Assembly (NCBI RefSeq): GCF_001632365.1
Contig: NW_024468522.1
Location: forward strand, 63,124-127,123
Direction: 5' to 3'
Origin: Laetiporus sulphureus 93-53
Lineage: Eukaryota > Basidiomycota > Agaricomycetes > Polyporales > Laetiporaceae
Length of the DNA stretch: 64,000 nucleotides
Under the pieces are notes generated by a model, which was not told the origin of the DNA, did no database searches, and saw nothing but the letters and a program-made list of their open reading frames with translations. Position numbers and translations under genes: made by a program. Shown in pieces: positions 45,579-55,578 of this stretch. The number at the start of each line of letters is the position of its first letter. The stretch's first letter is position 1.

Positions 45579-45829
45579 TGTTGGCTTTTGGGGCCTGAGA
45601 GGCACTATAAAATTGTGGGGGACCTTGAAGGTACCAGGCAGAATAGAGAGGCTGCAGGAATGGCAGCTGGATAAGTGCCTGGTATGCAAGCTGCACTGCC
45701 TGTCCTGAAGTGACATGGTATAAAAGAGGTAGTTAGGTGAGAGTGTTTCTCACTCATTTGTACCTAAATTCCTAGTGGTGTTTGACAGTAATTGGACGTG
45801 GTGCCAGTCTTAGCTGCCATTGTTCAATA
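45579..45829 (+). repeat. Solo LTR of the TRIM family, opposite orientation (251 bp)
   Basis: Starts TGTTGGCTTTTGGGG and ends TTGTTCAATA. It is flanked by perfect CTCCA duplications (45574-45578 and 45830-45834). Inverted, it matches the 177-bp repeats at 44497 and 45284 in the ends, in CTGCACTGCCTGTCCT-AAGTG, in the TATAAAAGAGGTAG box (45719) and in CCTAAATTCCTAGTGGTG. It has an extra ~75-bp block after the first 20 bases. Confidence 0.82.
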
Positions 45830-45834
45830 CTCCA

Positions 45835-47060
45835 CTTCTGTGAATGTTACTTTCTAGGAGCCTTTCACAGCGACCTCACCTGTTTACAGTGTCTTCTAGT
45901 CCTCTATGCTGCTGTTCGTGCATCGAGTCATGGTGATTGTCAGATGTGCCATGTAGACCTAACCATTTGTGTTTGTTACAGGTCCTCTCATACAGTATCT
46001 CCTGATAATACATCATAGATAATGTTCACTGAATTTCTGTATTTTACCTACACCCCATTTATCCACTACATATATCCCTCTGCATCAATGTTATTTGGAA
46101 CTGGCGCTGCTATGCCAACTTCACCGAAGTGCTATTCATGAGAAACATATCACTATGTATGTATGTATCAATCATGTGACCATGCTGTCAAAGCTGTCAA
46201 TCCATTACTCCTCATTCTCCCCATAGTTCTGCAGTGGTCTCCTTCCAACAAGATTACTATTACACAGTTAAATTGCATAGGTTTAGCTCTGTGACCCTCA
46301 ACTGCTAATGCTCGAATGCAGGCTATGACATAAGTTTACTATTTTATAGACAATCCCATTCTGCTCTACATATGGCTAGTGTTGTCCAAGGCTGGGCTAA
46401 GCTGAGCCCAAGCCCACTTTAAGCTTGTATGAAGGTCTGGCTTTTAATTGGAGAAAGCCTGAGCTGTACTGCAGGAGTTGGCCAGCTGGACGGTGTGAGT
46501 GAGGACAAGGGCGTACAAGAAGGTATGTCATAAAGATCTTACATTATGTCCTCTAGGTCTGATACTCTTTTGTCAGCACTGCGAGTCGAATGGTGCAAGG
46601 TGCGTGTGCACGCACAGTGCTGGACTGAAGAATGTGAGCTCCTGGTAGAGGAAATGTGATGAGTTATCACTTTTCACAAGCATCATGCGTGTTGGTAGCT
46701 GGAGCAAGTAGATAGAAAGGAAGGGGAGACAGAGGAGCATCGAGAAGGCATCATGGCATATGCTATGCACCAGATGGAATTGTGCACAACCATGGGCACA
46801 TTCTGCAGCCATGCATGAAGGTATGTCGCAGAGTGGGTGAAGTTAGATTACCAGATGTCCGATTCCTTCAAGAGCTAAGAATGCTATTTATTGCAATGAA
46901 TTTACTATACATTGAATAATGCTTGAGCTGGTGCTTCACAAGTCAGTCGGTGAAACAATGCACAGGTGCTTGGCACCGAAGTGTAGATTTATAATATATA
47001 TAAGCTAAATCAGTAGATGATACATGCAGGCTTATGTGTCATGGTGAGCCTGCACCCTCA
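45835..47060. other. Unassigned DNA
   Basis: Short frames only. A GTATGTATGTATC microsatellite-like run lies near 46155-46168. No coding or element signature is recognised. Confidence 0.4.
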
Positions 47061-47870
47061 ATGTAATGACTCATTGCTGCTGAAGCTGTGGTGATATATC
47101 CTTGCATGGTGGAAATGATATATCACAGCTGGAATGGTGATGTATGGAGTGGGCCTGAACGGTCAAAGCAGAAAGTGATACATTGCTGCTCGAGCTGTGG
47201 TGATATATATCCTCGCATGGCGAGGATGATACATTACAGCTGAAATGGTGATGTATCATGGCAGGCATGATCACTGAATTTGGAAGGTTATAACCACTCA
47301 CAAGTAAAAATGCCATGCACAATGATGTGCCAAAGTGAATACCAGGAGGGGAAGAGTGGGGCAGTGGAAGCACACATAAGGAACAGCCAAGGAGGTGGTC
47401 ATGAAGCCGCATTGAGCAATAGATTGTCAGCAACCTGCATAGCAAATGTGCAGGAGAGATCAAGCATCCTGATGGGAAGGACAGAGCGACAAAAATCAGG
47501 CTATGCCAAGAGAAGCCAGGAATAATGATGGAGAAGTCAGGCACGATAATGCAGAAGTGAATATGAGGAGGGGAGAGTGGGGCAGTGAAAGTGCATGTGA
47601 TGGAGAAGCCAGGCACCATGACACAGAAAGCGAAGACCAGGAGGGAAGGAGTGGGGCAGTGCATGTGCATGTGAGCAACAGCTGGGGAGGTGGTCAATGA
47701 TGCCATGCTGAGTGGTAGATTGTCAGCAGATTGCGTAGTGGATGTGCAGGAGAAAGGAAGCATCCAGATGGGAAGGATGGAGTGACAGCAGGGTCTGGTG
47801 CAGGTGGCTGCATCGAGGAAAGCCAGGAACATTGATGGAGAAGTGAGGCTCAATCATGAAGAAGCTAAGT
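47061..47870. repeat. Complex tandem repeats (GATGTATCA motif and a ~295-bp unit)
   Basis: Two diverged ~110-bp copies (47070-47165 and 47175-47270) share TTGCTGCT-AGCTGTGGTGATATAT-CC-TGCATGG. Then blocks with ACCAGGAGGG-AAG-AGTGGGGCAGTG recur at about 47341 and 47636 with matching downstream text (AGATTGTCAGCA, ATGTGCAGGAGA, CATCC-GATGGGAAGGA). A partial copy starts near 47563. GATGTATCA-type words also recur at 48122, 48158 and 48190. Confidence 0.65.
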
Positions 47871-48289
47871 AGAGAATCGGGAAGGGCAGGGCAGCAGCAA
47901 TGATGCAACTAGCAATGACGTACTGAAGTGAACTGTGAAGAGATAAGAAAATGATGGCAGGCAGTTGAAGGTGCAGAGGCACAGGAATTCCCACCATTAG
48001 CACAGATGCATCGAAAAGGGAAGGAGGCTGGCAGAGTGGCACCAGGCTGTGGTTGACCAGGGACTGCCAGAGGTGAAGCGCTGCTATCCAAAATGGGCAG
48101 GTGCTGCGATAGCAGCACCATGATGTATCACGCCGAGCTCTAACAATCATGGATAATGTATCACTGGTTATGCTGTAATGACAGAAACTGATGTATTATA
48201 CTGCCAGCCTCTGGTGAAACATCAAAGCCTTCCATAAGGAGTGAAGACAGACGTTAGCGGAGGCAAGGTGGGTGGACAGACAGGCAGAC
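47871..48289. other. Unassigned DNA next to the truncated monooxygenase
   Basis: No coding signal. It replaces the sequence where exons 11-15 of the monooxygenase copy should lie. Confidence 0.45.
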
Positions 48290-50754
48290 CAGTGGCACAA
48301 ATGATGGCATCGAAATCAGTATGCTGCCCATTGACTGTCTCGATGCCTCATGGAGTGACTCACCAAATCTCTTTGGGTACAAAGTCTACCTATGTCAGAT
48401 AGCTTCACTCGCATCCAAATTATTGGATAAAACAAACATGCAGCTTACATTCTCCTCACACAGTGCTTCCAAGTATCCAGGTGCCGGCGTCAACCGTCTG
48501 CATGCGATGCTCCAGTCAGGAAGCACTGCATACAGTTTTCAAGCCATCAAAAACAGAACAGAAACAACAGGAACATCAGGTCATGTACGGTGATCCATAA
48601 TCCACGGCTTTTCCGAGAGCTGTTTATGCATGTGCTCCATGCATTCCTCATGTTCTGCAGCTTGCTGTATGCTGTCCTGCAGGATGAGTCCATGATAAGA
48701 GTAAGACTGAGCAGACAAAGTGCAATCAAATCTCAGCATAGATATCAATTGCACTGATGAGGACATACGTGGACTAACGATTCCAACTCGTGCCGGAAGT
48801 GCTTGCAGAAAACCTGGTCTTTGAATGACCCTTTGGCCTCTTCCGTCAACGTGTCTATCTCAATATCAAGAGCAAGATTAACCAGGTCTGGCACATAGCA
48901 ACCTACAGTTCTCAATGCTCTGATCACGATTGATCAGTATCGCGCTTTGTGCGCTCGCAAACATCAGAGTTATCCAAGTCACGCTGCGCACAAACTGGAC
49001 CAGCAGACCGATGCACGGCTGCAACGCAGCAACGATTTGAATCACACTTGAGCCCTGATCAAGAGCAGCCATGGATTTCACACCACAGCAACTGTCATCA
49101 CTCATGCCAGGTTACGATTCATGCCAGGCAAAAATATTGCTCACCGCACCAATCACGCCAATCTTCTTGTCCTTCCATTTCCACTGCTCAGTTGCCTCCT
49201 GCCATGTGCGATTGCCAACATCGAAGTTGGCACTGTGCAGCAGCTTGCCTTCAAATGTTTGCAGGCCGTCGATATCAGGCCAGTTCCATCGGCTGAGAAT
49301 GCCAATGCCCGTCAGGAAGAAACTGGCAGAATCTGTGGACTCTTCGTACTCCTCGGCCAGATTGGCCTGGTTGTCAGTGCCATTTGATGTATCAGAGTCA
49401 GCGGAGGCAGTAGAGAAAGGGGACACAGATCGCGGATGCCTCACGCACAGGTGCCATTTACCCATTGGCTCATCGTACCGGGCTTCCACAATGCGATGTT
49501 GCAGCTTAATGTAGCACATGAGCTTGTATTTATCAACAACGGACTCGAGGTAGGACAAAGTCTCCAGGCCAGGCAGATAGAAGCTGGACCAGTCGGTCTG
49601 GGGAGACATCAACAGTGAGCACCATCAATGTCGCAGGCTTGAATCTGGACACAAAAACAGCCAGCGGTGAGCGGACTGACCTTCGGCTCAAACGTGAGCT
49701 GGTACTGATAACAAGTGAAATGAACCGCTGAGACTCATGATGGATTCAGCGATACATACGGTGAGATGGTGTGTCACATGCTACACTGCTGCAGTGAGAC
49801 AGCCTCGTGAAAGATGTCTGGCATCCAAGTTGCATCGCACACTCACAGATACTTATTGACATACCATGTCCCGCCCATGCCTGCATTCTTCTCGTATATC
49901 GTCAGCTCAACATTTGGTATCCTCTGAGTAAACCTGATAGCGTGTGTATGACATCAGCAAAAGTGCAAAAACGTTGAAGTAGATTTTAAGGTTCTTAAAA
50001 ACCTCTGAGTATATTAGGGGGGGATTATCATGGTCTATAACACGTTATAAACTCTTGTAAACTGTCTTTCACAATTATCAACCTCGTAATTCTTATTTTT
50101 CTAAGCAATTTGCACTGATCGGATCCAAGAATCACATAGGATTGCAATGTCCGCACCAGATAGATTACAAGCGCGGCCAATTTACTTCAAGCTCGCTCTC
50201 CCCCAAAGCAATATTCGTGCGAGCCAATTTCAAGTCTAAATAATCGAACTCAATGTGAACGCATATAGGCGCCTTGAATAGACAGACTGCAACTTGTTTC
50301 TTTTTACGTTCTGGGTCACCATTCTCATACTATGGCATCCTCTGTGTGTTCCACTGTCACATACTACACCCCCTGCCTACCCTGCCTATTTCAGCCTACG
50401 TTGATGACCACGGTGACTCAAGCCTGGGATGCCAGATCATCTCTTGCAGGTTTTGTATCAGCTAGTGCATCCTCATTGAAATCCCTACCTCCACGCGCGC
50501 TCTGTCCACCCTTCACGAAGCTCATAATGAGCAAGGACAACATCCTCTCGACCTCGAAGTCAAGCCCATCACGATGAATGCATTATTCCCCAACAGACCA
50601 CACCTTTCCTCCTGTACATGCTCACAGAAATCATTGTTTTCATGTAACATTTTATAGAAACGTGTATGTGCGACTCGAATCACGCCCTCCCCTCGCTGTC
50701 ACTTCTCCCATCTTGGCTTCTATGCAGCTGCTTCTTTTGTCACAAGCATGCTTA

Positions 50755-50885
50755 TGGCTCATAACATGCAGCATTGAGGATCTCACCAGAGGGGTGGAAG
50801 GGAAGGGCATCACTTTCTTTGCTGCCATGCAGGGCAACCATGGTCGAGCTGTGGCGAGGATGGCGAGGCTGCTGGGAATAGTGGT
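50755..50885 (+). pseudogene. Fragment of a PLP-dependent enzyme (diaminopropionate ammonia-lyase/threonine dehydratase fold)
   Basis: The frame reads EDLTRGVEGKGITFFAA then MQGNHGRAVARMARLLGI and ends at a GTGGTGAGT-like donor. The GNHGRAVA motif is the phosphate-gripping loop of fold-type II PLP enzymes, particularly diaminopropionate ammonia-lyase relatives, where the loop begins ATDGNHG. Here the D is changed and no neighbouring exons are recognisable, so it is an isolated exon carried within element C. Confidence 0.5.
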
Positions 50886-53154
50886 GAGTCTTCATTGTGG
50901 GATGTTCTCTTCACTCGCATTGCCAATTCTCCAGGATGGCATTGACATAAGTCTGTATGCTGGCAGCATGGTTACAGGAGATGCATTGCAGCTGCAAGTG
51001 GACGCAACGTCTTGAGGATGTGGGGCACATGGCCATTGGCGCGTCAATCATGTGATCGCCACCTTAGCCCCCAGCAGAATCCATCGTCGCTTTTCTCCAC
51101 ACTCCCTGGAGACTTGCACCTTTCTGACCACCTGGCTTCCTTCTGAACACTGCACAATCCCACAAGGTCAAAAGAGTAAGACTGCCACCATTGACTCTAA
51201 CGGAGGCAAGGGTACGCGCAAAGACAGCGTATATATGCGCAATATAGAGAGAAGGACGATTAGTTGAATATAAGATAAGCTGACGATGTATCATAGCATT
51301 ATCAATGCGATGAGACACTTGGTATCACCTGAAGAGATGGCAGTCGAAGCCGGATGTGTCATCATTCTGGCTGACTTCGTAAGTGTAGCCGTTTAAGTGA
51401 AGAGATACATAGAGTCATGCTTACACATCATGTGAGATTGAGAAACGTGCATGTAATGCAAGGAGTGATGACGTCCAGAAGGTCAAGACGCATTGTTTGC
51501 ACTACTCTCCTCACCATCATCTCATAGCATTCTCACATAGCTTTTCGCATCTTTCAGCCATTTTCCAGCTCGCTTACCACTTCTCATGTGTGTACGTGAC
51601 TAAGGAGCATGACCACAGGTGCTGGATCGAAGTTTGCTCAAGGCATGGCTGGCAGTTCAGAGGGCTCCGACAGCACGGATGGATCCTCACGCAACCATTG
51701 GTCCGGCGCTTCGGCAGGAATCAGCGAGTTCGAGAACGTCCAATGCACTGAAAGCAACATCTCAGATGATGAAGATTTGCTTGACACTGACGGAAACTAA
51801 TTTTCTGCAGGTGTTACACCACCCGGGAATGGCTCTGAGATGGCATTTTGAAAGCTATCCAGGTGGCTTCCTGTGCTCATGCATCCACTAAAGAGGTCAA
51901 AAACATACCAGAACTCGTGCACACTTCTGAGAAAAAGCTTTTTATAACCAAGATCAAGGTGAATGCCCTCTGTGTGGGCAAATAGGAGCAAAGAAAGTGC
52001 TGATCTTGACCCGCTCCAGCATCGGAAAGAGAATTTGATGCAACGCATATATGTAATGCTTATATCTGTCAAACATGCTCAGGATTGGCTTACCAAGATG
52101 TTTCAGGAAATTGTGCAGTGAGGAGTCTTTAAACATGGGAAAGATGGAGAGGTCTTCGTCCGCTTCAAGTTCGGACACCGCACTGGTAAGGTTTTCTAGG
52201 TGCCGTTCTCCCCTTGTGCACCAGTGTCCCTTCATCATGCTCATATGTGTACTACTAGCCGGAGGAGGCCCGGTGACACAAACGTCCACTGAGGGTGACC
52301 AGAAGCACGTGCTACATGCAGCGATCATGTGAGTAATAAAGGAGCGAAAAAAGCTGCAACACGAGAAGAAAGCAAGATGATCGTCTTGGTGAAGAACCCC
52401 TTTTCGCCCGAGGTGAGCATGAATAGCAGTGCATCTGAGGGTTAACGGATCAAGAACATTTGCAGCAGGATGAGAAGAACATGAATCTGCACACTTATGT
52501 GGTGTTAACCAGACTATAAGTGTTTGTATGTATCGCATGTCCTCTTTGGATGCACGTCCTGCCCCTGGAGCCAACTTCTTCAAGCTCACGACCAACGATG
52601 ATGAGAACATCGAGAGTGCCATCTGGCACATCAACGCTTCCACGAGCGTGATCACGGCACACTGGGTGATCCTCCTGCTCACCGGTGATGATGCAGCATT
52701 CGCTCGTGCTTACGTGACGACTCCTGTCATGGTACGTTTGCCATGCTGCTCACTTCATTGACTTTTATAAAATCAACATGTACTGATGGAAATTCTCGAG
52801 CACTCGATTGTTGGTGTGTGCATTCTGGATATATGGAATGAGTAAGTGATACAGAATGATGCATGCACATACTGATGGGTCGATTAGAAACTTATTTGGG
52901 AGATCGCTAGTCACCACATGGGGAACACGCTCGAGTGAGGAATGTGCTGGTATCACAGTATTAGGTGGCACCTTTCTTTTTGCACCATAAAAGTCCTCAT
53001 TTGGCAATCACAAGTGGTTATTCAGACACCAACCTTCATATTGGTCTCACAAAGTGGATACTTCGACAAACAGCACAATACTGTCACATACATTGCGGAT
53101 ATGACTGTGTCTACCGCATAACCACCAAGCGTCCAGGATTCAGCCACCCAGTCA
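50886..53154. other. Interior of element C, unassigned
   Basis: Several frames of 60-240 codons, none recognised. The plus-strand piece 52528-52761 (ARPAPGANFFKLTTNDDEN) and the overlapping minus frame 51954-52682 have higher GC than their surroundings. One of them could be another captured exon. Confidence 0.35.
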
Positions 53155-53895
53155 TGTGACACTGGCCACTTGCCCTATTCAGAAGTTGTCAGATGTTGAT
53201 CACGTGACATCAGGCCACTTGCCCAGAAAGGAACCCATTGGACCATCAAGCTAGCAAGCGCCCAATTCATCACTCAAGATAGTGGCACCACTTTGCTGCC
53301 TAAATCAATAGGCAGATACCACAACAGAGGATCCCCCTACCAACCGGCATACAGTATAGCCAGGTACAGGATAGGCTAGATCTTCTCACAACCCTATCCA
53401 GATGAAGACTGATCGTCACACTCATTGTTCTGAGTTTGGACAGATCCTCTNNNNNNNNNNNNNNNNNNNNNNNNNNNNNNNNNNNNNNNNNNNNNNNNNN
53501 NNNNNNNNNNNNNNNNNNNNNNNNNNNNNNNNNNNNNNNNNNNNNNNNNNNNNNNNNNNNNNNNNNNNNNNNNNNNNNNNNNNNNNNNNNNNNNNNNNNN
53601 NNNNNNNNNNNNNNNNNNNNNNNNNNNNNNNNNNNNNNNNNNNNNNNNNNNNNNNNNNNNNNNNNNNNNNNNNNNNNNNNCTGCCCTACATGTATATAAG
53701 CCCATGAGGATCTAAGGGAGAACCTTAGATTCATTATTCTATTGCATGCGGCCTAACAAGCCAATTCACCCCCTAGTTGTGAGCATAAGGCTAAGGGCCC
53801 TTTGAGCCCCTTTTCCAGACTACATACCACTGCACGCATCCTCAGCCTAGCCCTTGTGGCAGGCTTTTTATGTGGGATCATTTATGCAGGTCACA
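53155..53895. repeat. Possible solo LTR inside element C (spans the assembly gap)
   Basis: Begins TGTGACACTGG and ends CAGGTCACA, with a TATATAAG box at about 53691-53698. A block GTGACA-C/T-C/A-GGCCACTTGCCC is repeated at 53156 and 53203, as expected for U3. No matching 5-bp target duplication was found (AGTCA versus AAAGC), so the limits are uncertain. Confidence 0.35.
53451..53680. other. Assembly gap (230 N)
   Basis: Unsequenced bases inside element C. Any open frame drawn across it is meaningless. Confidence 1.
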
Positions 53896-54484
53896 AAAGC
53901 AGACTTGCCCTTAATTGGGTTAAGTGCTTTGGTGCTTTGTGACAGCTGGTCCTTCACTCATGGACCGAATTCGCGAGGACCTCGGAAGTTCAGTGTCATG
54001 TCTTCCGGCACTTCTGGTCTCTTCCATCATATTCCGTTCCTCTTGACATCTGAGATATCCCACTTGGACGACACTTTTGCACTCAGCTTGCACTATTCTT
54101 TGGCCTGCCCTTGACTCGCTCCTCTGCCTCCTTACAATCATGCCTACCTGCTGCTGCCTCGCTCTCTTGAGTTGCATCTTAGACTTGGAGCACCACATCA
54201 TTGCACGGACTTTATAAACAATGAGTGTACTCGAGTAGAACTGTAATATATGATATTCTTACAATTATAGGCCGGACCTTATACTCGTCGGGTAAAATTA
54301 TAAACTATTTTATGCATCCTGGGCACGATTATAATGCGTGATCAGAATGGCCGATCTTACAAGCCATTATAATGATAGGGGGGGTTCTTATGAAACTCAG
54401 AGATCCATTATACTAGTAGGCCAGAATGCTCACGGTAAATAAGAATAGGGGGGGTTTTCAAGGTCTTATAAACCCTTTATAATC
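53896..54484. other. Right part of element C, AT-rich subterminal region
   Basis: Contains TATAA-rich words and two ATAGGGGGGGTT motifs near 54375 and 54445. No gene is seen. Confidence 0.5.
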
Positions 54485-54714
54485 TTTTTGCACTTTTGCT
54501 GATGGAATAATAGAGCATCACAGTCTCATCAAGTGCGTCGAGATTCATGTGCATACCTGATTCCCGCGATGATACCGCTGTAACCCGCGCCTATTACGAC
54601 CACCTTAATCGGCCTGTAGTCGTCGATGGCGAAGTCGCCGAGCTGAAAACTGTTGTCGACGGGGCCATTGGGCAGCCCATTCGTCGCAGAATCGTTCCTC
54701 AAACCGTCGGGCAT

Positions 54715-55578
54715 CGTATAGGCTCTGGCCTCCCGCCTTGAGGTGGGTTCACAGGACTGCGGTGGGCCATCCCGCTAGCGGCTGAGCGCGTACAGTATTA
54801 TAGTGTTTCGGCATGCTTACGTGTTATCATGAACAAGATACGCTCGAAACAAGCGGTAGCCGCTATGGATTCTCAATATGCACTCCCGGCGACAAGGGTT
54901 GTTCATTGGTGAATTTTCGCCGTAGCTAATCGCATGCATGGTGGACGTTTTTCCGAAGCAAGAAGGTGACAGTGAGAAACGAGGGAAGTCTAGCGAATAG
55001 AAACCCGACCTGAAAGAAAGGTCCTGTGGACACCATTACGGGGGTCTCTCCACAACCATGCCAATGCGGCGCAGTTGGAAGACGTCTGCGAGCTGGCAAA
55101 GTGCAATCATATGATCTTATATGAACTTGAACGCCACGAGCGTTTGCAAGAAGCTGCCATCTATAGCAGGTTCGATCCCAAAGTGGCTTTCTGTTTGGGG
55201 CATTATGAACAGAACGTCGTACAATGCAGGAAATGCGTGTTTGATGACCTCAGACGAGCGACTACTGCGGCGATAGCAGAAGAGATGACGATAGCCGACT
55301 GGTCTTTGATTAGAAAATATATGATCAACCTCACATGAGAACAATCAGGTATCGCGATCCAGATACTGCTTTGTGATCGCGCCAGCGTCTATAACGGCAG
55401 CTCACTTCGAACGACAACATGAATCTGCGAGTGAGATAATCAGTGACGAGCATTCACCTAGGAATGTATTGAGTCGATCCCTCATACGACATCAGGTCGT
55501 CGCCTGGAACACCTCATTCCAACGCTCTCCTGCAGATGCCGAGTCAGTCTGCAGGAACTGTAGCACACATCAGCAATT
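54715..55578. other. Intergenic spacer between the two monooxygenase copies
   Basis: GC-rich. It would hold the promoter of copy 1 (reading left) and the terminator of copy 2. An 87-codon plus-strand frame at 55075-55338 (with CRKC and DDLRRATTAA) has no recognisable family. Confidence 0.45.

Larger units (their letters stand above)
49955..54501. mobile_element. Element C: 4.55-kb element with 17-bp terminal inverted repeats, inside an intron
   Basis: The left end CAGCAAAAGTGCAAAAA (49955-49971) and the right end (54485-54501) are perfect inverted repeats. AT occurs on both outer sides (49953-49954, 54502-54503) and is a candidate 2-bp target duplication. If the insert is removed, the remaining bases form a ~75-nt intron with proper GTATGC...CAG ends, as in the intact paralogue (61 nt). 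Near the ends the motif ATAGGGGGGGTT or TTAGGGGGGGAT with a following CTTATAAAC word appears three times (50016, 54378, 54448). No transposase is recognised, so it is probably non-autonomous or decayed. The superfamily is unassigned. Confidence 0.82.
48290..54714 (-). pseudogene. Flavin-dependent monooxygenase copy 1, truncated and interrupted
   Basis: A paralogue of the intact gene at 55579-58296. Exons (minus strand) match one for one: 1, 54557-54714 (VVVIGAGYSGIIAGI, FAD-binding GxGxxG); 2, 49847-49933; 3, 49758-49788; 4, 49681-49704; 5, 49145-49597; 6, 48907-49054; 7, 48769-48854; 8, 48589-48706; 9, 48448-48524; 10, 48290-48389. Exon 10 has two in-frame TGA codons (48360-48362 and 48348-48350), and homology ends at its donor site, so about 200 C-terminal residues are missing. 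The donor of exon 3 is shifted. Intron 1 is 4.6 kb because it contains element C. The first exon keeps high GC, while exons 2-10 are CpG-poor. Confidence 0.9.

Noticed and set aside
53300..53734. Open frames running through the N gap
   Set aside because: They are artefacts of unsequenced bases read as X.
53150..53900. Confident solo LTR call inside element C
   Set aside because: The TG...CA ends and TATA box fit, but the flanking five bases (AGTCA and AAAGC) do not match and the gap hides part of it, so it is kept only as a low-confidence feature.
55165..55185. tRNA B-box-like word GGTTCGATCCC
   Set aside because: The flanking bases cannot form the T-stem and there is no A box or acceptor stem at the right distance.
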